Below are positions 39,410 through 47,822 of a stretch of DNA of 52,155 nucleotides, one piece after another. The DNA is from Lachnospiraceae bacterium. Lineage in GTDB: Bacteria; Bacillota; Clostridia; Lachnospirales; Lachnospiraceae. The stretch is from assembly GCA_900772845.1 (NCBI GenBank), contig CAAGSD010000020.1:1-52155 (forward strand). The letters run 5' to 3'. A program made the position numbers and the translations under genes. Each line of letters starts with the position of its first letter. Position 1 is the first letter of the stretch. The notes below the pieces were generated by a model that saw only the letters and a list, made by a program, of their open reading frames with translations, was not told where the DNA came from and did no database searches.

Positions 39410-41502
39410 CATACGACGAAAATGTTTTCAAAGAAAAAGCCAATCGGAAGGCTCGTAAGATCTGGATCGTTTTTGCTGTTTTACTGAGTGCCAACTATGG
39501 CTCCGATGCGTCCGGGGGATTATATCCCACCACTTCTTATCTGATCTTTCTGGCATTATGCTGGCTGCCTCTGATCTTTGGCGAAGTGCTGTTACGTGTA
39601 AAGGGCTGGGCAACGGAACTCTACCGCTACGATCTGGTCATCGGTTACGGCATCTTCTATACCTTTGTTATCTGTACCACAGCGTCACCCATCGCATTCA
39701 CTTACATCCTTCCGGTGACGAGCTTACTGGTCCTGTATAAGAACCGGAAATTCATGATCAACTGCGGTATCGTCAACTCTCTGATCATTGTGGGCGCTGC
39801 CGTCTACCGCTACATGTTAGGCTTTAACAGTGCTTCCGATATGAAGAATTACCAGCTGCAGCTGTCCTGTATCATCCTGTGTTACATCTGCTATGTCATG
39901 TCCATCCGCCACTTGAACGAATCCGATGGTGCCATGACCGACAGCATCAAAGCCGATCTGCACAGAGTTGTGACCACGGTAGAACAGGTCAAGACATCCA
40001 GCAATACCATTCTGGACGGCATCACTGTCGTAAGAGAGCTGGCTTCCGAGAACAAGCACGGTTCCGATATGGTCATGCTGGGTATGAATGAATTGACGGA
40101 TAATAACCATATGCTGCAGGATCGGACGACCTCTTCCACACAGATGACTTCCGACATCCGTGCCCAGGTGGAAAATGTTGTGGCACTCATCAGCGAAATG
40201 GTATCTCTGGTAGGGAAAACCGAATCCCATTCCAGTGTCAGTGCAAAAGATCTGCAAAGCCTGGTAAGCACTGCAACTACGATGTCAGAGCTTTCTACGG
40301 AGCTGGAAAATGTCCTGCAGAATTTCCAGCAGGAATTTGGCATGGTGAAGCAGGAGACCGGTACCATCGAAAAAATTACAAATCAGACGAACCTGCTGGC
40401 CTTAAACGCTTCCATCGAAGCAGCCAGAGCCGGTGAGGCAGGCAAGGGCTTCGCTGTCGTTGCTGAACAGATCCGTACCTTAAGTACCGAAACCCATGCT
40501 TCCTCCGGACAGATCAGAGAAGCTCTGTCCCGTCTGGATGCTACTTCCGCTAAGATGACCGCTTCCATTGAAGAGACCTTGAAGCTGATCCAGGTTACCC
40601 TGGAAAAGGTAACACATACCGGTGAAAATGTAAATCAGATCGCATCTGATTCCGCACAGCTCGGCAGACATATTCAGGTAGTTGATACTGCAATTAAAGA
40701 AGTGGAAAGCTCCAATACCCAGCTGGTATCCAATATGGAACAGGTAACTAACATCGTGGAGACCATTACCGGCTGTATTGCACACTCCAGCCAGACCAGT
40801 GAGCGTATGCTCAGTAAATATGAAGAGACCGCTGCCAATATCAATACCATTGAAGATGTCATGGAGAACATGATGTGTGATCTGGGTATCGGCGGCTTCA
40901 TGGGTATCGAAGATATCCGGCCCGGCATGAAGATCGATCTGAAATTAACCGGTCAGGGAGATACGGAATACCTTGGAGAACTCATCGAACAGATTCCGGA
41001 AGGCCTGCTGGTATCCTGTCAGAAGGAGCTAGCACTCACCGATACCGCTTCCTGTACCTTACAGATCACTGCGGGCAACATCCTGTATTGTTGGGACAAG
41101 GCAGCCATCTCTCCTGCTCCTGAAAAGGGTGCTCATGCCTTCAAAATCGTCATTAATACCAGACCCCGGATCAATAACCGCCGTAAATACCCCCGGATGG
41201 ATCTGGACAATGCCTGCACTATTAAGTTCAAAAATTCCGACAAGGAATATGCAGCTACCATGGATAATATCAGTGCCAACGGCTTTGCTTTCCTGGCAAC
41301 AGACAATATCTTCACCCAGAGCAAGAACGCCACAATCATTGTCACTATCCATGATTTCGCCCTCCCGGATCACAATGTGCTGGAAGGACGTATCATCCGC
41401 TGCTCCGATGATAACGGTCTGTTCATCGTAGGCTGCCAGATGCCGGAGGATAACTTCTATATTCTGGAATATGTAGAGAAAAATCTGGAAAGTAAGAAAT
41501 AG
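39406..41502 (+). CDS. Chemoreceptor with multi-helix membrane sensor and C-terminal PilZ domain
   Basis: The 698-residue protein has about six hydrophobic helices at the N-terminus (residues 18-170) with no large external ligand domain. A methyl-accepting coiled-coil domain follows, with the conserved tip NQTNLLALNASIEAARAGE near residue 325. The C-terminus (about 500-698) ends in a PilZ domain: RRKYPR near 590 (RxxxR) and DNISANG near 621 ([D/N]xSxxG), both c-di-GMP-binding motifs. It should feed CheA/CheW signalling and respond to c-di-GMP. The start at 39406 is set by AAAGGAGG nine bases upstream. Confidence 0.92.
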   Translation: MTYDENVFKEKANRKARKIWIVFAVLLSANYGSDASGGLYPTTSYLIFLALCWLPLIFGEVLLRVKGWATELYRYDLVIGYGIFYTFVICTTASPIAFTYILPVTSLLVLYKNRKFMINCGIVNSLIIVGAAVYRYMLGFNSASDMKNYQLQLSCIILCYICYVMSIRHLNESDGAMTDSIKADLHRVVTTVEQVKTSSNTILDGITVVRELASENKHGSDMVMLGMNELTDNNHMLQDRTTSSTQMTSDIRAQVENVVALISEMVSLVGKTESHSSVSAKDLQSLVSTATTMSELSTELENVLQNFQQEFGMVKQETGTIEKITNQTNLLALNASIEAARAGEAGKGFAVVAEQIRTLSTETHASSGQIREALSRLDATSAKMTASIEETLKLIQVTLEKVTHTGENVNQIASDSAQLGRHIQVVDTAIKEVESSNTQLVSNMEQVTNIVETITGCIAHSSQTSERMLSKYEETAANINTIEDVMENMMCDLGIGGFMGIEDIRPGMKIDLKLTGQGDTEYLGELIEQIPEGLLVSCQKELALTDTASCTLQITAGNILYCWDKAAISPAPEKGAHAFKIVINTRPRINNRRKYPRMDLDNACTIKFKNSDKEYAATMDNISANGFAFLATDNIFTQSKNATIIVTIHDFALPDHNVLEGRIIRCSDDNGLFIVGCQMPEDNFYILEYVEKNLESKK

Positions 41503-41511
41503 TCAAATACA

Positions 41512-41538
41512 AAAGGGTGTCGCACAGCGGCACCCTTT
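41512..41538 (+). terminator. Terminator of the esterase-chemoreceptor operon
   Basis: AAAGGGTG-T-CGC and GCG-G-CACCCTTT pair around ACA nine bases after the stop, with an A-run before and T-rich sequence after. Confidence 0.8.
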
Positions 41539-41561
41539 CTTGTTTGGTTTTATAGTTTTAT

Positions 41562-42449
41562 CTATGGCTTCAGGAGCTGGGCGATCAGGCCCTCGACCTC
41601 CTGGAGCTGTTCTTTTGTGCTCTCCTTATGACTTTCCTTGCGGTATTTCGAAGGGGACATTCCCTTCATAGCGTGAAAGGCCTTGGTAAATACCAGGGCA
41701 TCGCTGTATCCGCAGGATAATGCAATACTCTCGATAGGATAATTCGTGGAGTCCAGAAGCTCTCTCGCCTTGGTAATACGGAAGGTAGTAAGGAACTGCT
41801 GGGGAGACATCCCCAGATAGTTCTGGAACAGCGTATATAAATAGCTGCGGTTGATACACACATAATCCGCCACATCTGTGACCTTGATGGGGTTACAGTA
41901 GTTGCTCTGGATAAAGGAGACCGCTTTTTTCACATACTGGTTCCCCTTATCCTCTTCCTCTCTTGCCACCACACCGGCGCTGTCGGCGATCACCGACAGA
42001 AATACTCCCAGCAGTCCGTTCCGGCGCAGATCATCCGCAATGCCAAAGGTATTATGCTCCATCATATCCCGGACGATGGAATACAGTTCCTCTGATTTAT
42101 CACAGGAAAAAATAGGATGTCTGTCTGACAGTCCCATGCTGTGTAAATATTCTTCTGCCCGGCTCCCGGCAAATCCCACCCACAGATAACTCCAGGGGTC
42201 CTTCGCATCCGCCTGATAAAAAGCCAGTTCATTGGGCTGGATCAGAAATCCGTAACCCGCCTCCAGCCGGTATTCCTTGTCGTGAAACCGGAAATGTCCC
42301 TTGCCACTCAGGACATAGTGGATCAGGTAATGGGGCTTGGAGGCCGGTCCAAAGCTGTGCAGCGGTGCCGTCTGGGAGCATCCGCAGCAGTTCACATACA
42401 GGCTACCTGTTTTATCATTGACAAAATCCAGTTTAAATGCTTTTTCCAT
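41562..42449 (-). CDS. AraC-family transcriptional regulator
   Basis: The 295-residue protein has an N-terminal cupin-like sensor (HYVLSGKGHFRF..GYGFLIQPNE, about 35-75) and two C-terminal helix-turn-helix motifs (about 180-275: DVADYVCINRSYLYTLFQNY and SIALSCGYSDALVFTKAFHA). Such regulators usually sense sugars and control glycoside-use genes. The nearest candidate, the GH3 gene, is 5 kb away, so no target is proved. The ribosome binding site AAGGGA is 12 bases from the ATG, rather distant. Confidence 0.9.
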   Translation of the reverse strand: MEKAFKLDFVNDKTGSLYVNCCGCSQTAPLHSFGPASKPHYLIHYVLSGKGHFRFHDKEYRLEAGYGFLIQPNELAFYQADAKDPWSYLWVGFAGSRAEEYLHSMGLSDRHPIFSCDKSEELYSIVRDMMEHNTFGIADDLRRNGLLGVFLSVIADSAGVVAREEEDKGNQYVKKAVSFIQSNYCNPIKVTDVADYVCINRSYLYTLFQNYLGMSPQQFLTTFRITKARELLDSTNYPIESIALSCGYSDALVFTKAFHAMKGMSPSKYRKESHKESTKEQLQEVEGLIAQLLKP

Positions 42450-42487
42450 GATCGGATCGTTTCCCTTCTGCGCTGCCGCTCTCTCAT

Positions 42488-43735
42488 CTAGTTCACAAGG
42501 ATCCCGCCGTTTTCATCAAATTCGACACCGAAATCCCGGCTGTATTCATTCATACGCTGCAAAATTCTCTTCTTATCCTCACCTGCTGCCGGAGTAGGCT
42601 TAAAATCATTCCGGGTGGACACAGAACTCACCATGCAGGGAATGATCCTGGCATTCCGGTCCTCCACCTTTTGTCCGTTTTCGAATGTAAAGGTCTGCTG
42701 GAAGATCATGGTGTCTTTATCTGCCGGGTTCCGGTTGGCCCCGAAGCAGAAATTCGCCAGGCTATAGATAATATATCTGCCCTTATATTCTTCGATTCCC
42801 TGGAGGACATGGGGATGATGACCAATGACCAGATCCACGCCCCAGTCAATGCATTTTCTCCCCAATACCTGCTGATAATTCTCCGGGTAAGTGTCTTTCT
42901 CGATCCCCCAGTGACAGCATGCCAGGATCAGGTCCACATTCTGTTCCCGCAGAGTTTCAATATTGTTCTGGATCAGCTTTTCCGCCTGTGCGCCCCATTC
43001 TACCTCATTGACAGAGATGATCCCTATTTTCAGATTCCGCTCTCCGCCGTGGGCTGCTGCGCTGTCCTGGATCTCATAAACACCTACATTTTTATCATAG
43101 GCATAGACGATCCCCTCCTGCTCCAATGCCGCCACCGTGTCCCGGCTTCCCTGTTCGCCATAATCCAGGCGGTGATTGTTGGCGAAACTGACGGCCTCAA
43201 TGCTCCCCAGTGTCAGCAGATGTGCGTAGGCCGGATCTCCTTTGATACAATAGGTCTGCCCTTCCCGCATCTGCTCCGATGTAGTCAGCGGTCCTTCGAG
43301 ATTTACGATGGTCATATCGTCCGCTTCAAAGATGTCTCTCACATTTTCGAAAAAATAGCCCTCATCCTCTGCCTGATCGTACGCCTGTCGGAAAGAAGAC
43401 CCGTAATCCTGCTCCTGATGTGTTCCCAATGTCACATCCCCTGCTGCGGAGATTGTGATCGTATATCGGTCACTTGCCAGAGCCGTGGAGCTTTCTGACG
43501 TCCCCGGCACTGTCACATCCGCTTCCCCGGAAGCTGTACCGGTCTGGGGACTGGCTGTGGAAGACTCCTGCGTCTGGCCATTCTGGGTTCCGGAATGGTA
43601 ACCGCCGATAGGCTGCGCCAGATCTTCCCTTCCCGGAATGTAGACCTGCTGTGTCAGGTCATCGCCACATCCGCCAAGCATTATGACTACCGCCGCACAG
43701 AACAGTGCCGTAAGTCTCTGTTTTCGATACCCCAT
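42488..43735 (-). CDS. CapA-family (PGA_cap metallophosphatase-like) lipoprotein
   Basis: The 415-residue protein has a signal with lipobox (VIMLGGCGDD), a Ser/Thr/Gln-rich linker (about 40-90), then the CapA fold: ISAAGDVTLGT, NLEGPLT, SFANNHRLDYGEQG and HWGIEKD..GHHPHVLQG. CapA-type proteins act in poly-gamma-glutamate or other surface-polymer handling; many homologues have no proven substrate. The start at 43735 follows GAGGGA. The upstream ATG at 43750 overlaps that site. It is followed by the AraC gene on the same strand and preceded by an LCP gene. Confidence 0.87.
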   Translation of the reverse strand: MGYRKQRLTALFCAAVVIMLGGCGDDLTQQVYIPGREDLAQPIGGYHSGTQNGQTQESSTASPQTGTASGEADVTVPGTSESSTALASDRYTITISAAGDVTLGTHQEQDYGSSFRQAYDQAEDEGYFFENVRDIFEADDMTIVNLEGPLTTSEQMREGQTYCIKGDPAYAHLLTLGSIEAVSFANNHRLDYGEQGSRDTVAALEQEGIVYAYDKNVGVYEIQDSAAAHGGERNLKIGIISVNEVEWGAQAEKLIQNNIETLREQNVDLILACCHWGIEKDTYPENYQQVLGRKCIDWGVDLVIGHHPHVLQGIEEYKGRYIIYSLANFCFGANRNPADKDTMIFQQTFTFENGQKVEDRNARIIPCMVSSVSTRNDFKPTPAAGEDKKRILQRMNEYSRDFGVEFDENGGILVN

Positions 43736-43822
43736 AAGCTGTTCCCTCATTATCGTAGCATGATCCGATCCGCCGTTCGACGATCATGCTGGCACATTGA
43801 CTCTCATGCGCCAATTATAATA

Positions 43823-45361
43823 TCATTCCGCAGAAGCTTCCGATGTGGAAGTACTGTCTCCGTCTCCGTACAGATTCTCCTGCAGGAATTTCTTGTTGGC
43901 TTCAAAATCCACTTCCAGCACTGCCATCTCGCGGATCGTCGCATCCTTATAAGTGCCCTCCAGCGGGATACTGTTCTGGATAATATCATAGGTCACGAGC
44001 TTCGGTGCCATCAGACTTAACTGGTAGCATTCCGCCTGGGTCAGATTCGTGGTCAGATTCGGCATCAGACCATCGATCAGCCCCTTAGGATTGGTCAGCA
44101 TTCCCTGCGGCAGCTTGTGAATCACCTCAGTCAATACTTTTCTCTGCCGTTCGGTTCTGCCGAAGTCCGTACCAATGTAACGGTTTCTGCAATAAGCCAG
44201 CGCCTGCGGTCCGTTCAGATGTACCATACCTCCGGAAGTGTCTGCAAAATAGTCTGTTCCTTCCGGTCTGCCAAACAGAATATTATATTCTACCAGATAT
44301 CCGTTCACATACTCTACTTCCTTGCTGGTCAGCTCCAGATCTACACCGCCGACCGCATCTACGAGGTTGGCAAATGCTTCGAAATTCACCAATACATAGC
44401 GGCTGATATGAATATCGAAATTCTGCTCTATGGTCTCCATGAGCAGTTCTGCACCACCGTAGGAATATGCCGCATTCAGACGATTGCCCTTATGTCCCGG
44501 AATGTCCACATACATATCACGAAGCAGGGACGTCATATAGATTTTCTTGGTCTTGTTACTGATAGATAACAGGATCATGGCATCGGATCGGCCATCCTCG
44601 CCATTTTCACGGGAGTCGTTACCGATCAGCAGGATATTGGTCACTCCGTCTTCCTTCATCGGGGAGGAGGCTTCTGATTCGATCTTTTCGTAGTTCATCT
44701 CTCCGTAGACCTTTCCTACCAGCACATACAATCCTGCTGCCAGGAATACAATGATCAGCGCTACTGCGATCAGGAAACGCTTAAGTCCTGATTTTTTCTT
44801 TTTTCTGCCGCTCCCAGCTCCCTTTTTATTTCCTTTTCTGTTCCTCTTATCCGCTTTCGTATCTATCTCCTCACGCTTCCCGGATTTTCTTCCGGAGCGT
44901 TTTCTATCGTTGTAATCGTCCTCGTAATCCTCATAGTCCTCTACATAGTCATCCCGTCTGCTGCGGCGGGTTCTGTCGGAGTTCTCCTGTCTGCGGCGGT
45001 CAGCGTTACGGCTCTCTGAATTCTTACGCTCTGTCTCTCTGCGGGCTGCCTGTCTCCTGCGGTATGCGGGATCATCCCAGTCCTCTGCATAATCCTCCCA
45101 GGATCCTGCTCTTCTGTCAGATCCGATCACATCCAGTTCCTCCTCTTCCTCGTCCTTCATGTCATACATCTGCGGAGTGGGACGGCTTGCGGCCTGACTA
45201 TTTGCTGTACGAGGCCCGGCATTTGTCGCCTGATATCCGGCATTGCGGCCGGTCCTGCCTTCGGGTGTCTGCATTCCCTGCATCTCCTGCTGCAAAAAGG
45301 CTTCCAATCCCTTTTGTATATCTTCCATCTCCTGAATGGAGTCTCTTTCCTTATCGCTCAT
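43823..45361 (-). CDS. LytR-CpsA-Psr (LCP) family cell-wall glycopolymer transferase
   Basis: The 512-residue protein has an unusually long, charged, low-complexity cytosolic N-terminus (about 1-195, rich in Arg/Asp/Lys with RRQ and DYED repeats), one transmembrane helix (about 196-218), then the LCP domain with GNDSRENGEDGRSDAMILLS, SLLRDMYVDIPG, and conserved Arg/Asp residues for polyprenyl-phosphate binding. LCP enzymes attach teichoic-acid-like or capsular polymers to peptidoglycan. The start at 45361 is six bases after GAGG. A promoter lies 60-90 bases upstream. Confidence 0.88.
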   Translation of the reverse strand: MSDKERDSIQEMEDIQKGLEAFLQQEMQGMQTPEGRTGRNAGYQATNAGPRTANSQAASRPTPQMYDMKDEEEEELDVIGSDRRAGSWEDYAEDWDDPAYRRRQAARRETERKNSESRNADRRRQENSDRTRRSRRDDYVEDYEDYEDDYNDRKRSGRKSGKREEIDTKADKRNRKGNKKGAGSGRKKKKSGLKRFLIAVALIIVFLAAGLYVLVGKVYGEMNYEKIESEASSPMKEDGVTNILLIGNDSRENGEDGRSDAMILLSISNKTKKIYMTSLLRDMYVDIPGHKGNRLNAAYSYGGAELLMETIEQNFDIHISRYVLVNFEAFANLVDAVGGVDLELTSKEVEYVNGYLVEYNILFGRPEGTDYFADTSGGMVHLNGPQALAYCRNRYIGTDFGRTERQRKVLTEVIHKLPQGMLTNPKGLIDGLMPNLTTNLTQAECYQLSLMAPKLVTYDIIQNSIPLEGTYKDATIREMAVLEVDFEANKKFLQENLYGDGDSTSTSEASAE

Positions 45362-45421
45362 CCTGTACCTCATTTCTTCATACCTGATTTTGCATATCTC
45401 TATTCCTATTCGTCTCCTAGG

Positions 45422-45450
45422 ATAATACCACACTCTTCTGTATTCGTCAC
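45422..45450 (-). promoter_or_regulatory. Promoter of the LCP gene
   Basis: The minus strand has GTGACG (45450-45445), a 17-base spacer and TATTAT (45427-45422). Confidence 0.5.
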
Positions 45451-45522
45451 GGCAGAAATCCTTAATATTTGCTTAAATGTTGTACGACATTTCTTAAAAA
45501 AGTTCTGACATCCATGAAAAAA

Positions 45523-45577
45523 AGACTATCTGCGGCAGCTGCACGATTTTCTTTCGTATGTCTGCTACAGATAGTCT
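45523..45577 (-). terminator. Terminator after the cytidylate-kinase-like gene
   Basis: AGACTATCTG and CAGATAGTCT form a 10-bp stem, extended inward by CAG/CTG pairs, and the minus strand continues with seven T. It lies about 28 bases after the stop at 45605. Confidence 0.85.
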
Positions 45578-45604
45578 CTGCATTTTTGTTGACTTATGTC
45601 TGCT

Positions 45605-46204
45605 TTATTTATGAGCGATCCTTGCGTCTATGTAATTTTTCAGAGATTCCACAGTCTCATCCACGCCCAGTCTGCTGCTGTTAATGGACAGATCATAGTT
45701 ACGGGAATCTCCCCATTTTACCTTACAATGGCTGTTATGGTAAGATTTTCTGCGACGGTCCTTCTCGATCATACGCTCCTCCGCATGACGGGCATCCAGC
45801 TCATAGATCTCCATGACACGTTTGATCTTGGCTTCCCGGTCTCCCAGTATAAAGATAGAGATCAGATTCGGATTGTCCTTCAGCACGATCTCGGAACAGC
45901 GTCCTACGATCACGAAGGATTCTCCTGCTTCCGCCTTTTTCTTAATATAATCGAACTGCATTCTGGCCACATTGTCTGCCGGAGAGCTGTTCATTCCCAT
46001 TACACTGCGGTACAGGAATTTGTTACGTCTCGTTTCATCGAACTCTGCCAGTTCCTCGCTGCTTACATTCATGCTTGCAGCTACCTCGTCTAACAGGTTG
46101 TGATCGTACATCGGCAGCTTGTAATACTCTGCCAGCTTCTGTGCGATCTCATGTCCGCCGCTGCCGTATTCGCGGCTGACGGAGATAATCAGTTGTTCAC
46201 TCAT
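45605..46204 (-). CDS. Cytidylate-kinase-like family protein
   Basis: The 199-residue P-loop-type protein starts MSEQLIISVSREYGSGGHEIA, the opening of the cytidylate-kinase-like family (pfam13189, from memory). The loop reads REYGSGGHEIAQ in place of a classical GxxGxGK. Downstream features are FVIVGRCSEIVL and the Arg-rich lid EKDRRRKSYHN. It is not the housekeeping Cmk; members are common in Clostridia with unknown substrate. It begins 12 bases after the stop of the transporter gene, so the two are probably cotranscribed. Confidence 0.82.
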   Translation of the reverse strand: MSEQLIISVSREYGSGGHEIAQKLAEYYKLPMYDHNLLDEVAASMNVSSEELAEFDETRRNKFLYRSVMGMNSSPADNVARMQFDYIKKKAEAGESFVIVGRCSEIVLKDNPNLISIFILGDREAKIKRVMEIYELDARHAEERMIEKDRRRKSYHNSHCKVKWGDSRNYDLSINSSRLGVDETVESLKNYIDARIAHK

Positions 46205-46216
46205 GGGTCTGCCCTC

Positions 46217-47575
46217 CTACAGATATCTAGCATAGATCATCAACATAGAGATTCCTATTACTATTATAGTCGCTGGTGCCATAACTTTGCAATATTTTCC
46301 CCATTTAATCATATGACCTGCTTTTGCTGCGGTTGCAATACCCACAACGTTTGCAGATGCTCCGATAGGAGTAGCACTTCCGCCGATATCGGTTCCCATA
46401 GCCAGTGCCCATGCAAGGATGGACAGATCTACACCCTGGGTGGCAGACAAACTGCTGATGATCGGGATCATGGTTGCTGCAAAAGGAATATTATCCACGA
46501 AAGCACTGGCAACTGCAGAAATCCACAGAATAATAGCAACCATCAGCATAATATTACCGTTACTGATATCACCGATAAAGTTTGCCATAACTTTCAGGAT
46601 ACCTGTCTGCTCCAGACCACCTACGACCATAAACAGTCCAATGAAAAACAGCAGCGTCTTGTAATCGATCTGTCTGATCAGCTTCAGTGCATCTTTGCCT
46701 GCAGCGATCAATGTCACGATGGAAATGAATACGCCGATGCAGGATACCGTCAGTCCGGTCTGTGCATGGGTCACCAGCAGTATTACCGCACACAGGAAGA
46801 TCACGGTGCTGATAATAAACCCTTTTTTGTCGGTAATTGCCTCGGAAGGATCCGGGTAGGTCTGGTTACTGCCTGCCGCAGCAGCCTCGCTGGCCCGCAG
46901 TTCCTTGTGGAATACCAGGTAGAAATACAGTACTACCACGATCAGGGATACACCTGCGATCACACCGGTATTGGTCAGGAAATCAGTGAAGGAATATCCC
47001 AGGGAAGTACCGATGATGATGTTGGGGGGATCTCCGCACATCGTAGCGGATCCACCCAGGTTCGCACAGAACACTTCAGCCAGGATCATAGGCACCGGAT
47101 TGAACTTCAACAGCTGTGACAGTTCAATGGTGACTGCTGCCAGGAACAGGATTACGGTGATACTGTCAATGAACATTGCCAGTATACCGGATAATACCAT
47201 AAAGGTGACAAACAGCGGTACGACCTTATACTTGACCATCTTGGCAAGGCGCATGCACAGCCAGCGGAAAAATCCCACCCGGGCCATTCCCTCAACCATG
47301 ATCATCATTCCCGCTACGAACACGATAGTCTCCCAGTTGATTCCACTGGAAGCCTCTGCGGACTGTCCCGCCGTATACCAGAAATGACTCGTGAAAAAGC
47401 TGCCTAAGTTCAAGGTCTCCAACACTGCGCTCATACTGTGCATTCCCAGTCCGAATACCAGCACCAGTGTCAGCAGGCCGCAGCCCAATGTGATAATGTG
47501 TCTCTCCCATACTTCCAGGACGATCAGTACAAACATCGCCAGAAATATGATTACTGCAAGTATTTGTGCTACCAC
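46217..47575 (-). CDS. ArsB/NhaD-type ion transporter (SLC13/IT superfamily)
   Basis: The 452-residue protein has about 11-12 hydrophobic helices and two re-entrant motifs typical of the superfamily: NLGGSATMCGDPPNIIIG and GTDIGGSATPIGASANVVG. Homologues exchange Na+/H+ or move arsenite or dicarboxylates; the sequence does not settle which. The start codon is GTG at 47575, eight bases after GGAGG. A strong promoter places the transcript start at the foot of a stem-loop, so the mRNA has a structured leader. The cytidylate-kinase-like gene follows. Confidence 0.85.
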   Translation of the reverse strand: MVAQILAVIIFLAMFVLIVLEVWERHIITLGCGLLTLVLVFGLGMHSMSAVLETLNLGSFFTSHFWYTAGQSAEASSGINWETIVFVAGMMIMVEGMARVGFFRWLCMRLAKMVKYKVVPLFVTFMVLSGILAMFIDSITVILFLAAVTIELSQLLKFNPVPMILAEVFCANLGGSATMCGDPPNIIIGTSLGYSFTDFLTNTGVIAGVSLIVVVLYFYLVFHKELRASEAAAAGSNQTYPDPSEAITDKKGFIISTVIFLCAVILLVTHAQTGLTVSCIGVFISIVTLIAAGKDALKLIRQIDYKTLLFFIGLFMVVGGLEQTGILKVMANFIGDISNGNIMLMVAIILWISAVASAFVDNIPFAATMIPIISSLSATQGVDLSILAWALAMGTDIGGSATPIGASANVVGIATAAKAGHMIKWGKYCKVMAPATIIVIGISMLMIYARYL

Positions 47576-47612
47576 TTTTCCTGCCTCCTTGTAAATTTAT
47601 CATTTTATCTCG

Positions 47613-47671
47613 TTAAGCGTTTTTTATGAGAAATCAAGTAGATTTCGTACCTCACGATTTAGAACGCTTAA
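47613..47671 (-). promoter_or_regulatory. Structured leader of the ion-transporter mRNA
   Basis: TTAAGCGTT and AACGCTTAA form the base of a 59-nt structure that contains TGAG/CTCA and AAATC/GATTT inner pairs. The predicted transcript begins right at this stem, and the ribosome binding site follows about 20 bases after it. It may be a regulatory leader; I do not recognise it as a known riboswitch class. Confidence 0.45.
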
Positions 47672-47677
47672 GATTTG

Positions 47678-47706
47678 ATTCTATCCGAAATATCGGCATA
47701 AGTCAA
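47678..47706 (-). promoter_or_regulatory. Promoter of the ion-transporter gene
   Basis: The minus strand has TTGACT (47706-47701), a 17-base spacer and TAGAAT (47683-47678). The spacer holds a small inverted repeat (CCGA/TCGG) that could be an operator. Confidence 0.75.
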
Positions 47707-47772
47707 TTCTTCTTTCGGCTTCTATGCATAAATATTCCGTTAAGGTTTTTTACAAATGGCGAAGCGTAAAAA

Positions 47773-47801
47773 ACTCCGGAAAATCCTCGATCTTCCAGAG
47801 T
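47773..47801 (-). terminator. Terminator after the GH3 gene
   Basis: ACTC-T-GGAA and TTCC-G-GAGT pair on the minus strand and are followed by six T. It is about 22 bases after the stop. Confidence 0.7.
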
Positions 47802-47822
47802 CTTTTTATTGCTTATATTGTT

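Noticed and set aside
45046..45120. Repetitive Arg/Asp-rich coding stretch in the LCP gene as a DNA repeat
   Set aside because: It is low-complexity protein sequence of the cytosolic N-terminus, with no regular unit or spacing.
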